DNA of 36,147 nucleotides from JBAVEL01 sp049587715. Lineage in GTDB: Bacteria; Bacteroidota; Ignavibacteria; UBA10030; UBA6906. A program made the position numbers and the translations under genes. The stretch's first letter is position 1, and every line of letters starts with the position of its first letter. The stretch spans positions 1-36,147 of the forward strand of contig JBAVEL010000152.1 of the NCBI GenBank assembly GCA_049587715.1. The letters are read 5' to 3'. Below the pieces are notes generated by a model. It was given only the letters and a program-made list of their open reading frames with translations, did not search any database and was not told where the DNA came from. Below, piece after piece: positions 16,563 to 24,398 of this stretch.

Positions 16563-18692
16563 ATGGAAGTCCTGACACTCGCCGCCCCGTTCGTCGGGCT
16601 CGCCGGACTCCTCGCGGCCCTGGGGATCTACCTCTCCCTCAAGAAGCAGCCGGCTGGAACGGAGCTGATGCAGCAGATCGCGGACCAGATTCAGGTGGGC
16701 GCGATGGCCTTCCTGAGGAGGGAGTACTCGGTGCTCGTGTTCCTCGTGCTGGTGGTGGCGGTTCTTCTGGGGGTCTCCCTGCAGTGGGAGACGGCCCTTG
16801 CCTTCGCCAGCGGGGCCCTCTGCTCGGTGCTGGCGGGGTTCTTCGGCATGAAGGCGGCCACCAAAGCCAACGTGCGGACGGCGCAGGCGGCCCGGGAGCA
16901 CGGACAGGGACGGGCGCTCCTTGTGGCTTTCGACGGGGGGGCGGTCATGGGGATGAGCGTGGCCAGCCTGGGACTGATCGGGGTGGGTGCGTTCTTTCTG
17001 TCGTACGGGCGGGCGGAGACGGCCAGCATCATCAACGGTTTCGCCATGGGCGCCAGCTCCATTGCCCTCTTCGCGCGTGTGGGAGGGGGTATCTACACGA
17101 AGGCGGCGGATGTGGGTGCCGATCTTGTGGGCAAGGTGGAGGCCGGCATTCCCGAGGATGACCCGCGGAACCCCGGTGTCATTGCCGACAACGTGGGAGA
17201 CAACGTGGGGGATGTGGCGGGGATGGGGGCGGATATCTTCGAGTCGTATGTGGGGTCCATTGTGGCCACCATCGCCATCGGGGCCACCCTCCTGCCCGAG
17301 GCGCTTGCCGCCCTGAAGGCATCCCCGCTTGTGGAGGACGGGGCCATCAAGTCCATCCTGATGTCTCTTCCCCTGGTGCTGGCCGTGGTGGGGCTGGCGG
17401 CTTCCTACGTGGGGGTGGTTTCCATGCGGATTCTGAAGCGGCTCAACCCCGCCTCCGCCCTCCGGTCCTCCACCTTCATCGCGGCGGTGCTGTTTCTGGC
17501 GGGGGCCTATGCCGTGGTGGCAACATACGATGTGAGCAATGCCGTCTTCTGGGCCGTCTTCTTCGGCACCGCGGCGGGCGTGATCATCGGACTCATCACC
17601 GAGTACTACACGGCCATGGGCCCGGTCCGGCGCATCTGCGAGGCCAGCAAGACCGGGTCCGCCACCAACATCATCGGCGGACTGGCCGTGGGCCTGGAAT
17701 CCACGGCCCTCCCCGTGGTGGCCATCTGCGTGGCCATCTTCGTTTCCAACGAGGTGGCCGGCCTCTACGGCATCGGCATCGCGGCGGTGGGGATGCTGGC
17801 CACCGTGGGCATTACGATGTCCGTGGATGCCTACGGCCCGATTGCCGACAACGCAGGGGGCATCTCCGAGATGTCGGGGCTGGGACCCGATGTCCGCAGA
17901 ATCACAGACGGGCTGGATGCCCTGGGGAACACGACGGCCGCCATCGGGAAGGGCTTCGCGATCGGGAGCGCCGCCCTCACCGCTCTGGCCCTCTTCGCGG
18001 CCTATTCGCAGGCGGTCTCCTCATCGATCGTGCAGCACCTGGAGGAGATACGCGCCTCGGGCATCCCTCTGGAGGGGGTCTGGCGGCGCTATGCCCTTCT
18101 GCACGCCGAAGGCGAGAGCCCCCTGCAGATCGTGGTCACCAATCCGGATGTGGTCATCGGGCTGTTCATCGGGGGCGTGCTCCCCTTCCTGATCGCCGCC
18201 ATGACCATGACGTCCGTGGGGCGTGCGGCGGGCCGCATGGTGGCCGAGATCCGCAGGCAGTTCAGGGAGATTCCCGGTCTGCTGGAGGGAAGACCCGGAG
18301 TGAAACCGGATGCCGCCCGGTGTGTGGACATCTCCACGACTGCGGCGCTGAAAGAGATGGTGGTTCCCGGCGTGACGGCCGTGATAGCGCCGGTGGCGGT
18401 GGGATTCCTGCTGGGGCCGGCCGCCCTGGGGGGGATGCTGGCAGGAGCCACCGTGACAGGGGTTCTCCTCGCTCTCATGATGGCGAATGCAGGGGGGGCG
18501 TGGGACAACGCCAAGAAGGCGATAGAGAAGGGGGAGGTGTCGGGCGAGAAGAAGGGCTCCGATGCCCACAAGGCCGCCGTTGTGGGGGATACGGTGGGGG
18601 ATCCCTTCAAGGACACATCGGGCCCCGCCATGAACATCCTGATCAAGCTGATGTCGGTGGTTTCTCTTGTGATAGCCCCGCTCCTCATCTGA
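16563..18692 (+). CDS. hppA: Membrane-bound ion-pumping pyrophosphatase, K+-dependent type
   Basis: A 709-residue polytopic protein of the usual length for HppA. It hydrolyses PPi and pumps H+ or Na+ out of the cytoplasm. Active-site segments: DDPRNPGVIADNVGDNVGD, GADIFESYVGS, and near the C-terminus DTVGDPFKDTSGPAMNILIK. In GNTTAAIGKGFAIGSA, Ala459 stands where K+-independent enzymes carry Lys, so this is the K+-dependent class. Whether it pumps Na+ or H+ cannot be settled by eye. ACGGAG precedes the ATG. The gene stands alone between a strong hairpin upstream and a classic terminator downstream. Confidence 0.95.
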   Translation: MEVLTLAAPFVGLAGLLAALGIYLSLKKQPAGTELMQQIADQIQVGAMAFLRREYSVLVFLVLVVAVLLGVSLQWETALAFASGALCSVLAGFFGMKAATKANVRTAQAAREHGQGRALLVAFDGGAVMGMSVASLGLIGVGAFFLSYGRAETASIINGFAMGASSIALFARVGGGIYTKAADVGADLVGKVEAGIPEDDPRNPGVIADNVGDNVGDVAGMGADIFESYVGSIVATIAIGATLLPEALAALKASPLVEDGAIKSILMSLPLVLAVVGLAASYVGVVSMRILKRLNPASALRSSTFIAAVLFLAGAYAVVATYDVSNAVFWAVFFGTAAGVIIGLITEYYTAMGPVRRICEASKTGSATNIIGGLAVGLESTALPVVAICVAIFVSNEVAGLYGIGIAAVGMLATVGITMSVDAYGPIADNAGGISEMSGLGPDVRRITDGLDALGNTTAAIGKGFAIGSAALTALALFAAYSQAVSSSIVQHLEEIRASGIPLEGVWRRYALLHAEGESPLQIVVTNPDVVIGLFIGGVLPFLIAAMTMTSVGRAAGRMVAEIRRQFREIPGLLEGRPGVKPDAARCVDISTTAALKEMVVPGVTAVIAPVAVGFLLGPAALGGMLAGATVTGVLLALMMANAGGAWDNAKKAIEKGEVSGEKKGSDAHKAAVVGDTVGDPFKDTSGPAMNILIKLMSVVSLVIAPLLI

Positions 18693-18721
18693 GTGGATCT
18701 CGGGAAGGCGAGAGCAATGTG

Positions 18722-18750
18722 AGCGCCCCCTGGGGGGGGCGCTTTTTTTT
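18722..18750 (+). terminator. Rho-independent terminator of hppA
   Basis: An 8-bp stem GCGCCCCC/GGGGGCGC (18723-18730 with 18735-18742), loop TGGG, followed by eight T (18743-18750). A textbook intrinsic terminator 30 nt after the hppA stop. Confidence 0.93.
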
Positions 18751-18812
18751 GGATGTCTGCGAAAATAGCGCTGAAATGGGGTTTTTCTGAAGAAGAAAAC
18801 AGAGGGTAGGAC

Positions 18813-18841
18813 TTGACAAACGAACATTTCGCATGTATATT
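18813..18841 (+). promoter_or_regulatory. Housekeeping sigma-70-type promoter for the ECF sigma gene
   Basis: TTGACA (18813-18818), a 17-nt spacer, and TATATT (18836-18841). This is near-consensus, unlike the GC-rich surroundings. Transcription would begin near 18848. An inverted repeat TCTAT-AAC-ATAGA (18855-18867) lies just after, in the leader, and could be an operator. Confidence 0.8.
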
Positions 18842-18904
18842 ATCGACGTAATCGTCTATAACATAGATAACGAATATCCCCCCAGACCAGCCAGGAGCCC
18901 TGAC

Positions 18905-19492
18905 ATGCAGACCCACCAGACGTCCCGGCACCGCGAGTTCGAGAATGCGATGGTCCCCCATATGGACCTCCTGTACAGCTACGCCTTCTACCTGACGAAC
19001 GACAGGGATCAGGCATCCGACCTGATGCAGGACACATACCTGAAGGCCTACAGATTCTTCGACAGCTTCGAGCAGGGCACGAACGCCAAGGCGTGGCTCC
19101 ACCGCATCATGAGGAACACCTACATCAACGAATACCGCCGGCTCAGGAGAATGCCCGAGATCATCCCGTACGACGAGCAGATCACCCCCTCCCGGATGAC
19201 GCAGCAGGGGGGCGAATTCGCAACCAGGCTGGATGCCGGGAGTCTGGACGACGAGATGGCGGCGGCCCTGGGCGCCCTTCCCGAGAAATACAGAAGTGTG
19301 GTTGTCCTGAGGGACATCGAGGACCTTCCCTACGAAGAGGTGGCGGAGGCGCTGGAGATTCCCATCGGCACCGTCCGCTCCCGGCTGCACAGGGCGCGGG
19401 GACTCCTGTTCGAGCGGTTGCGCGGATACGCGCGCTCCCGGGGTTTCCGGGTCGGGGAGACCTACGGGGAAGCTGTGCCGGCGGAGGCCTGA
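18905..19492 (+). CDS. ECF-type RNA polymerase sigma factor
   Basis: A 195-residue protein. Region 2 carries AFYLTNDRDQASDLMQDTYL and GTNAKAWLHRIMRNTYINEY, and region 4 carries ALPEKYRSVVVLRDIEDLPY and PIGTVRSRLHRARGLLFERL. The ATG at 18905 is chosen because AGGAG (18893-18897) precedes it by 7 nt. The in-frame ATG at 18833 lies inside the promoter and cannot be in the mRNA. No anti-sigma gene is adjacent. Its 3' end overlaps the convergent Nudix gene by 31 bp. The near-consensus housekeeping promoter suggests steady expression. The regulon is unknown. Confidence 0.92.
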   Translation: MQTHQTSRHREFENAMVPHMDLLYSYAFYLTNDRDQASDLMQDTYLKAYRFFDSFEQGTNAKAWLHRIMRNTYINEYRRLRRMPEIIPYDEQITPSRMTQQGGEFATRLDAGSLDDEMAAALGALPEKYRSVVVLRDIEDLPYEEVAEALEIPIGTVRSRLHRARGLLFERLRGYARSRGFRVGETYGEAVPAEA

Positions 19493-20061
19493 GGAGAGGA
19501 GTACCCGGGGCGGCTCCGCTCCAGGAGTGCGGAGAGAATGCCCGCCGTAGCTCCCCAGATGGTGTGGCCGGGAGTGTCATAGAACAGCACCCTGTGCGCC
19601 CGGCCCCGTATCATGCGCACCTCGCTCCGGGGCCGCAGGGAGAGCAGGGATTCCAGGGAGACGGCGAACGCCAGGGCGACCTCCCGGGGGTTGGGGCGGA
19701 GTGAGATGCCCGCCTCTAGGAGCCCTACCACGGGGGTGATGCGGTACCCCGTGGGAGTCCACATGCTCTCCAGAAACCCCAGCACCTCCACCCGGCTCCT
19801 CTGCACCCCCAGCTCCTCCTCCATCTCCCGGAGGGCGGCATCGGCGGGACCCGCATCCGCCTCCTCCAGGAGTCCCCCGGGAAACGAGATCTGCCCCTTG
19901 TGGGTTTCCACCTCCTCCGTCCGCTTCGTGAACAGCACCTGGTGACCGGATCCCGAAGGGACGAGGGGCACCAGGACCGCGGCCGGGATGAGCCCCATGT
20001 CCGAGGGAAGCGGGGGAGAGGGGGCGGGGGGAAGGTGCAGGCGAAGGTATGCGGGCAGCAT
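19462..20061 (-). CDS. Nudix hydrolase, CoA pyrophosphatase (NudL-like) family
   Basis: A 199-residue protein. The segment ETHKGQISFPGG is the UPF0035/CoA-pyrophosphatase signature, and the Nudix box runs from about 62 to 85 with REMEEELGV. Family members cleave CoA or acyl-CoA to 3',5'-ADP and phosphopantetheine. As often in this subfamily, the first Glu position of the classic Nudix pattern is not matched. The ATG lacks a Shine-Dalgarno; a putative promoter places the transcription start close to the ATG, so the transcript may be leaderless. It diverges from the copper genes and converges on the sigma gene with a 31-bp overlap. The exact substrate is inferred from the signature only. Confidence 0.82.
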   Translation of the reverse strand: MLPAYLRLHLPPAPSPPLPSDMGLIPAAVLVPLVPSGSGHQVLFTKRTEEVETHKGQISFPGGLLEEADAGPADAALREMEEELGVQRSRVEVLGFLESMWTPTGYRITPVVGLLEAGISLRPNPREVALAFAVSLESLLSLRPRSEVRMIRGRAHRVLFYDTPGHTIWGATAGILSALLERSRPGYSSPQASAGTASP

Positions 20062-20066
20062 GGAAG

Positions 20067-20095
20067 AAGATAGTCAGATTCCACTCCACGCGCAA
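20067..20095 (-). promoter_or_regulatory. Putative promoter of the Nudix gene
   Basis: On the minus strand TTGCGC (20095-20090), 17-nt spacer, TATCTT (20072-20067). The -10 box ends 5 nt before the ATG, so transcription would start at or next to the start codon. The -35 box overlaps the left arm of the palindrome at 20092-20110. Confidence 0.35.
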
Positions 20096-20110
20096 AGCGG
20101 ATTCCTTTGC
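20092..20110. promoter_or_regulatory. Palindrome between divergent Nudix and copper genes (possible operator)
   Basis: GCAAAG-CGGATTC-CTTTGC, a 6-7-6 inverted repeat, with an outer G/C pair at 20090/20112. It overlaps the putative -35 boxes of both divergent promoters. It does not resemble the operators I know for CsoR, CopY or CueR. Confidence 0.4.
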
Positions 20111-20135
20111 ACTTCGGAAGAGGGGCCCGTATATT
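20107..20135 (+). promoter_or_regulatory. Putative promoter of the copper-handling genes
   Basis: TTGCAC (20107-20112), 17-nt spacer, TATATT (20130-20135). Transcription would begin near 20142, giving a leader of about 10 nt that includes GGAGGT. The -35 box overlaps the right arm of the palindrome at 20092-20110. Confidence 0.45.
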
Positions 20136-20151
20136 GGATCGGAGGTGAGAC

Positions 20152-20364
20152 ATGGCCCGGTATGAACTCGTCGTGGAGGGGATGTCCTGCGGGCACTGCG
20201 TGGCGGCCCTGAAGAGGGAGCTGGAACGTGAGCCGGGCACGTCCCCGCTGGAGGTGCACGTGGGGGGGGCATTCCTCGAGCTCGGGTTTCCTCCCCCCGA
20301 GGGGTCCGTCCAGAAAGCGGTGGAGCGGGCCGGCTTCAGGTTTGTTTCCCTCACCCGGGCGTAG
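20152..20364 (+). CDS. CopZ-like heavy-metal-associated domain protein
   Basis: A 70-residue single HMA domain. The metal-binding motif GMSCGHC (residues about 10-16) binds Cu(I) in such chaperones. GGAGGT (20141-20146) precedes the ATG. It ends one nucleotide before the GTG start of the copper ATPase, so the two are translationally coupled, and it probably delivers metal to that ATPase, which has only one HMA domain of its own. The beta-alpha core after the motif is short. Copper is inferred from the neighbour; other soft metals are possible. Confidence 0.85.
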   Translation: MARYELVVEGMSCGHCVAALKRELEREPGTSPLEVHVGGAFLELGFPPPEGSVQKAVERAGFRFVSLTRA

Positions 20365-20365
20365 G

Positions 20366-22576
20366 GTGGCAGCCGTCCGGCGGTCCTTTGATGTGGAGGG
20401 GATGACCTGCGCCGCCTGCGTGTCCCGGCTGGAGAAGGCCCTGAAGACCCTGGAGGGTGTCTCCGAGGCGGCTGTGAACCTGGCTACGGAAAGGGCCACC
20501 GTCCTTTTCGACCCCGATCTGACGGGGGAGGAGCGCCTCGAGAAAGCCGCGGCCGAGGCGGGATATGCGATCCGCCCCCACGAGCCGGAGACGCCCGCTC
20601 CGGGTGGGATCTCCCCGGAGGATTCCCCCCAGAGACGCCGCCTGAGACGGGACTTCCGGATCTCGCTTCTTCTTACAATCGCGGTCCTGCTTCTGAGCAT
20701 GCCCGAGATGATCCCTGTCGGAGGCGCGGCAACCGGGGGTGGATACCGCCCCACGCTCCTTCTGATTCTTACCACCCTCATTCTCGCCTTTCCCGGGAGG
20801 AGGTTCTTCACGGGTCTCGTGAAGGCGGCCCGCGCCCGCACCTCCGACATGAACACCCTGGTGTCGGTGGGAACGGGGTCTGCCTACCTGTTCAGCGCGG
20901 CAACGGTCCTCGGGCCCCGGGGTCTCATGCCCTCCGGCGGAGGGCTCTACTTCGACACCTCGGCCGTCATCATCACGCTGATTCTCCTGGGGCGTCTTCT
21001 GGAGGCGTCCGCCAGAGACAGGGCCTCGGCCGCCGTCCGGTCCCTCATGGAGCTTCAACCCCGCAGCGCCCGCATCCGCCGGGGAGGCCGGGAGTTCGAG
21101 ATCCCCGCCGGGGAGGTGCGTCCCGGGGACCTTGTGATTGTGCGGCCGGGAGAGAGGATCCCCGTGGACGGGGTCGTCACGGGAGGGAGGGGGACGGCGG
21201 ATGAGTCCATGATGACGGGGGAAAGCCTCCCCGTGGAGAAGCAGGCGGGAGACAGGGTGACGGGCGGGACGGTGAACACGGGCGGAAGCATGGACGTGCG
21301 AGCGGAAGCGGTGGGGAAAGACACCGTTCTGGCCCACATCGCCCGGCTTGTGGAGGAAGCCCAGAGCGCCAAGCCCCCGGTGCAGCATCTGGCGGACAGG
21401 GTGGCCGCGGTCTTCGTGCCGGCTGTGATTGCGGCCGCACTTCTTACGCTCGTGGGGCACCTGGTGTGGGGAACCGGCACATGGGGGCCGGCCCTCTCCA
21501 ACTTTATCGCGGTCCTCATCATCGCCTGTCCCTGCGCCCTGGGGCTTGCGACGCCCACCGCCATCATGGTGGGCACGGGAAGGGGGGCGGGTGCGGGGAT
21601 CCTGATGAGGAACCCGGCCTCCCTGGAGCGGGCACGGAAGGTCCGGACCGTGGTGCTGGACAAGACGGGTACGCTGACGGCGGGACGCCCATCGGTCACC
21701 GACGTTGTCGCCCTGCCCGGCAGCAATGAGCCGGAAGTCCTCAGGACCGTTGCGGCCCTGGAGCGGAGGTCGGAGCATCCCCTGGCGCAGGCGGTGATGC
21801 GCCATGTTGCGGAGGCGGATGTGGAGATCCCCGACACGGAGGCCTTCGAGGCGCATCCGGGTCTGGGGGTGCGGGGGATGGTCGAGGGGAAAGAGTGTCT
21901 GGCGGGGAACGGGGAGTACCTCGCGGCGGCCGGCATTGATGTGCTCCCGGGGAGGGACCCCGCACAGCGGTTGGGGCTCGAGGGAGCGACCGTGATATTC
22001 GCGGCGGCCGGGGGCCGTCTCATCGGGTTGGTGGGCGTTGCCGACACGCTGAGGAGGGGGGCACCGGAGGCGGTGGGCGAGCTCGAGGCCATGGGGCTGG
22101 ACGTGGTCATGGTCACGGGGGATACCGATGCCACGGCCCGGGCGATCGCCCGGGAGGCGGGCATCGGAAAGGTGTGGGCGGGCGTCTCCCCCGCCGGCAA
22201 AGCGGGCGTCATCCGGTCCCTGCAGGAGCAGGGGGGGGGAGTGGCGATGGTGGGGGACGGGGTGAATGACGCTCCCGCTCTGGCTCAGGCGGATGTGGGC
22301 ATCGCCATGGGGAGGGGGACGGATACGGCCATGGAAACGGCCGATATCACGCTTGTGGGAAACGATCTGCGCGCCATCGGGGCGGCCATCCGGCTTTCCC
22401 GGAGAACCGTGGCCGCCATCCGGCAGAACCTTTTCTGGGCTTTCGTGTATAACACCGTGGGGATTCCCCTGGCGGCGGCAGGCCTCCTGAATCCGATGGT
22501 GGCCGCTGCGGCCATGGCGCTCAGTTCCGTGAGCGTGGTGGCCAACTCCCTCCGGCTGCGGATGTTCAGGCCCTGA
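20366..22576 (+). CDS. copA: P1B-type copper-transporting ATPase
   Basis: A 736-residue protein. One N-terminal HMA domain has GMTCAAC (Cys15, Cys18). The CPC metal site is at Cys388/Cys390 (IACPCALGLATPTA). Phosphorylated D432 is in LDKTGTLTAG. The actuator motif is MTGESLPVE, the nucleotide domain has SEHPLAQAV, and the hinge has GDGVNDAPALAQADVGIAMG. It exports Cu(I) using ATP. The GTG at 20366 is chosen because it directly follows the chaperone stop and starts just before the HMA fold; the longer frame overlaps the chaperone gene. The ribosome site is weak, consistent with coupling. No copper regulator gene is adjacent. Confidence 0.93.
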   Translation: MAAVRRSFDVEGMTCAACVSRLEKALKTLEGVSEAAVNLATERATVLFDPDLTGEERLEKAAAEAGYAIRPHEPETPAPGGISPEDSPQRRRLRRDFRISLLLTIAVLLLSMPEMIPVGGAATGGGYRPTLLLILTTLILAFPGRRFFTGLVKAARARTSDMNTLVSVGTGSAYLFSAATVLGPRGLMPSGGGLYFDTSAVIITLILLGRLLEASARDRASAAVRSLMELQPRSARIRRGGREFEIPAGEVRPGDLVIVRPGERIPVDGVVTGGRGTADESMMTGESLPVEKQAGDRVTGGTVNTGGSMDVRAEAVGKDTVLAHIARLVEEAQSAKPPVQHLADRVAAVFVPAVIAAALLTLVGHLVWGTGTWGPALSNFIAVLIIACPCALGLATPTAIMVGTGRGAGAGILMRNPASLERARKVRTVVLDKTGTLTAGRPSVTDVVALPGSNEPEVLRTVAALERRSEHPLAQAVMRHVAEADVEIPDTEAFEAHPGLGVRGMVEGKECLAGNGEYLAAAGIDVLPGRDPAQRLGLEGATVIFAAAGGRLIGLVGVADTLRRGAPEAVGELEAMGLDVVMVTGDTDATARAIAREAGIGKVWAGVSPAGKAGVIRSLQEQGGGVAMVGDGVNDAPALAQADVGIAMGRGTDTAMETADITLVGNDLRAIGAAIRLSRRTVAAIRQNLFWAFVYNTVGIPLAAAGLLNPMVAAAAMALSSVSVVANSLRLRMFRP

Positions 22577-22622
22577 GGCGGCCGCCTCCCCCCGGCGCAC
22601 CCACGTTGCGGAGACATCCCTC

Positions 22623-24398
22623 ATGCGCATCCAGATTCTTTCTCTTCTGCTCCTCGGCCCCGTTTGCTCCCCCGCCGGGGAGGACTGGCGGATTCTTTTC
22701 GAGAAGAGCAACGGCGTGCGCACCTGCCGGCTGGCGGAGACGATCCGCTACTGCCGGCGCCTGGACAGCGCCTGTGCGTGGGTCCGCTATGAGAGCTTCG
22801 GAGTGAGTCCCCGGGGGAGGGAGCTTCCCCTGGTCATCGTCTCCCGCGAGGAGGCCTTCACCCCGGGGGCCGCGGCGAAGACCGGCAAGGAAATCATCCT
22901 GATTCAGAGCGGTATCCATGCAGGGGAGATCGACGGGAAGGACGCCTCGCTCATGCTGATGCGCGAGATCGCCCTGACCCGGACCCTGGCCCCCCTTCTG
23001 GACCATGCCATCCTGCTCTTCGTCCCCGTGTTTAACGTGGACGGGTACGAGAGGTTCGGCCCCTTCAACCGTATCAACCAGAACGGCCCCGAGGAGACGG
23101 GCTGGCGGACCACGGCGCAGAACCTGAACCTGAACAGGGATTACCTGAAGGCCGACGCCCCCGAGATGCGGAGCATGCTCCGGCTCTTCCAGGCCTGGCT
23201 CCCGGACCTGACCGTGGACTGTCATGTCACCGACGGGGTGGACATGCAGTACGACGTCACCTACTCCGTGGAAACGGGTCCCAACATGGAGCCCCCCGTG
23301 GCTTCGTGGATCCGGGAGGTTCTGCTCCCCCGCACCCTCGCGGAGACCGGGGCGGCGGGACACGGGATCTTCCCATATGTCTTTCTCCGCGAAGACAACA
23401 GGCCCGAGCGTGGGATCATCGCCGGTGCCACCCCCCCGCGCTTCTCCACGGGATACCTGGCGGTGCAGAACCGGGCCGGACTCCTTGTGGAGACCCACAT
23501 GCTGAAGCCCTACCGCACGCGGGTCCGGGCAACCTATACCCTGCTCCAGGCCGTGCTGAGGCGCGTGAACGAGGCCCCCGGGGCGCTCCGGAGAGCGGTC
23601 CTGGAGGCGGACGCCCGCACGGTGCGGGCGGGAAGCTCCGCGGGCAACTTCCTGGGACTCCGCTTCGGCATCGGACCCGGGAGCACTCCCAGGACATTCC
23701 TGGGCATCGAGTCCGTCGAGGAGTCCAGCTCCGTCTCGGGGGGGATGAAGCGTGTCTCCACGGGGAAGCCCGTGACGATCACCGTTCCGTTCCTGGATCA
23801 TGTGATCGTGACAGACTCGGTGACCGTCCCGTTCGCCTACCTGATTCCCCCCGAGTGGAATGATCTGGCCGGAGTGCTGGGCCTTCACGGGGTCCGGATG
23901 GACCGGTTGACGGAGGAGAGGGAGCTGGAGGTGGAGTCCTACAGGTTCACCAACGTGCAGTTCAGGGAGCGGCCCTATGAGGGAAGGCAGACGGCCTCGT
24001 ACACGGCGGAGCCGGTGCAGGAGCGCCGCGTGTTTCCCGAGGGGACGATTCTCATCCGGACGGCTCAGCGGAGCGCCAAGGCGGCCATGCACCTGCTGGA
24101 GCCGCGCTCCGCGGATTCCTTCGCGGCCTGGGGTTTTCTGAACACCGTCTTCGAGCAGAAGGAATATGCGGAAGACTACGTGATGGAAGCCGAAGGCGAA
24201 AGGATGCTGGAGGCAGATCCGGCGCTGCGGAGGCGGTACGAGGAGGCGCTGGCGGCGGACAGCGCGTTTGCCGCGCGTCCGGGAGCGCGCCTGAACTGGC
24301 TCTATCTCCGGTCCCGGTGGGCGGATCCCCTCCTGAACGCGTATCCTGCGGCGCGCCTTCCCCTTCCGGCGGATATCCCTACGGAACCACTCCCGTAG
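22623..24398 (+). CDS. Secreted M14-family zinc metallocarboxypeptidase
   Basis: A 591-residue protein. A short signal segment (MRIQILSLLLLGPVCSPAG) is followed by the M14 domain. Zinc ligands: H99 and E102 in GIHAGEIDGK, and H201 in VDCHVTDG. R172 in NLNRDYLK fits the substrate-carboxylate site. E290 in LLVETHMLKPY fits the catalytic Glu. From about residue 310 a C-terminal region of unknown function continues to 591. Family members remove C-terminal residues or act on cell-wall peptides. No T9SS sorting domain is seen. The gene starts 46 nt after copA and may be co-transcribed. Its end overlaps the convergent glycosyltransferase gene by 20 bp. Confidence 0.85.
   Translation: MRIQILSLLLLGPVCSPAGEDWRILFEKSNGVRTCRLAETIRYCRRLDSACAWVRYESFGVSPRGRELPLVIVSREEAFTPGAAAKTGKEIILIQSGIHAGEIDGKDASLMLMREIALTRTLAPLLDHAILLFVPVFNVDGYERFGPFNRINQNGPEETGWRTTAQNLNLNRDYLKADAPEMRSMLRLFQAWLPDLTVDCHVTDGVDMQYDVTYSVETGPNMEPPVASWIREVLLPRTLAETGAAGHGIFPYVFLREDNRPERGIIAGATPPRFSTGYLAVQNRAGLLVETHMLKPYRTRVRATYTLLQAVLRRVNEAPGALRRAVLEADARTVRAGSSAGNFLGLRFGIGPGSTPRTFLGIESVEESSSVSGGMKRVSTGKPVTITVPFLDHVIVTDSVTVPFAYLIPPEWNDLAGVLGLHGVRMDRLTEERELEVESYRFTNVQFRERPYEGRQTASYTAEPVQERRVFPEGTILIRTAQRSAKAAMHLLEPRSADSFAAWGFLNTVFEQKEYAEDYVMEAEGERMLEADPALRRRYEEALAADSAFAARPGARLNWLYLRSRWADPLLNAYPAARLPLPADIPTEPLP

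Noticed and set aside
14538..16901. A 787-codon minus-strand frame opposite the TPR gene
   Set aside because: No recognisable domain; the plus-strand frame has regular TPR units and a signal peptide.
18833..18904. Extra 24 N-terminal residues on the ECF sigma factor
   Set aside because: This stretch overlaps the -10 box and start region of a near-consensus promoter, so it is not transcribed from that promoter; AGGAG supports the ATG at 18905.
20092..20110. Palindrome as a CsoR, CopY or CueR operator
   Set aside because: Sequence and spacing do not match those operators as I know them; kept only as a possible operator of unknown type.
22575..22588. GAGGCGGCCGCCTC palindrome at the copA stop as a terminator
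   Set aside because: No loop and no T tract.
20351..22723. A 790-codon minus-strand frame opposite copA
   Set aside because: Low-complexity Arg/His/Pro/Gly translation; copA shows every P-type ATPase motif on the plus strand.
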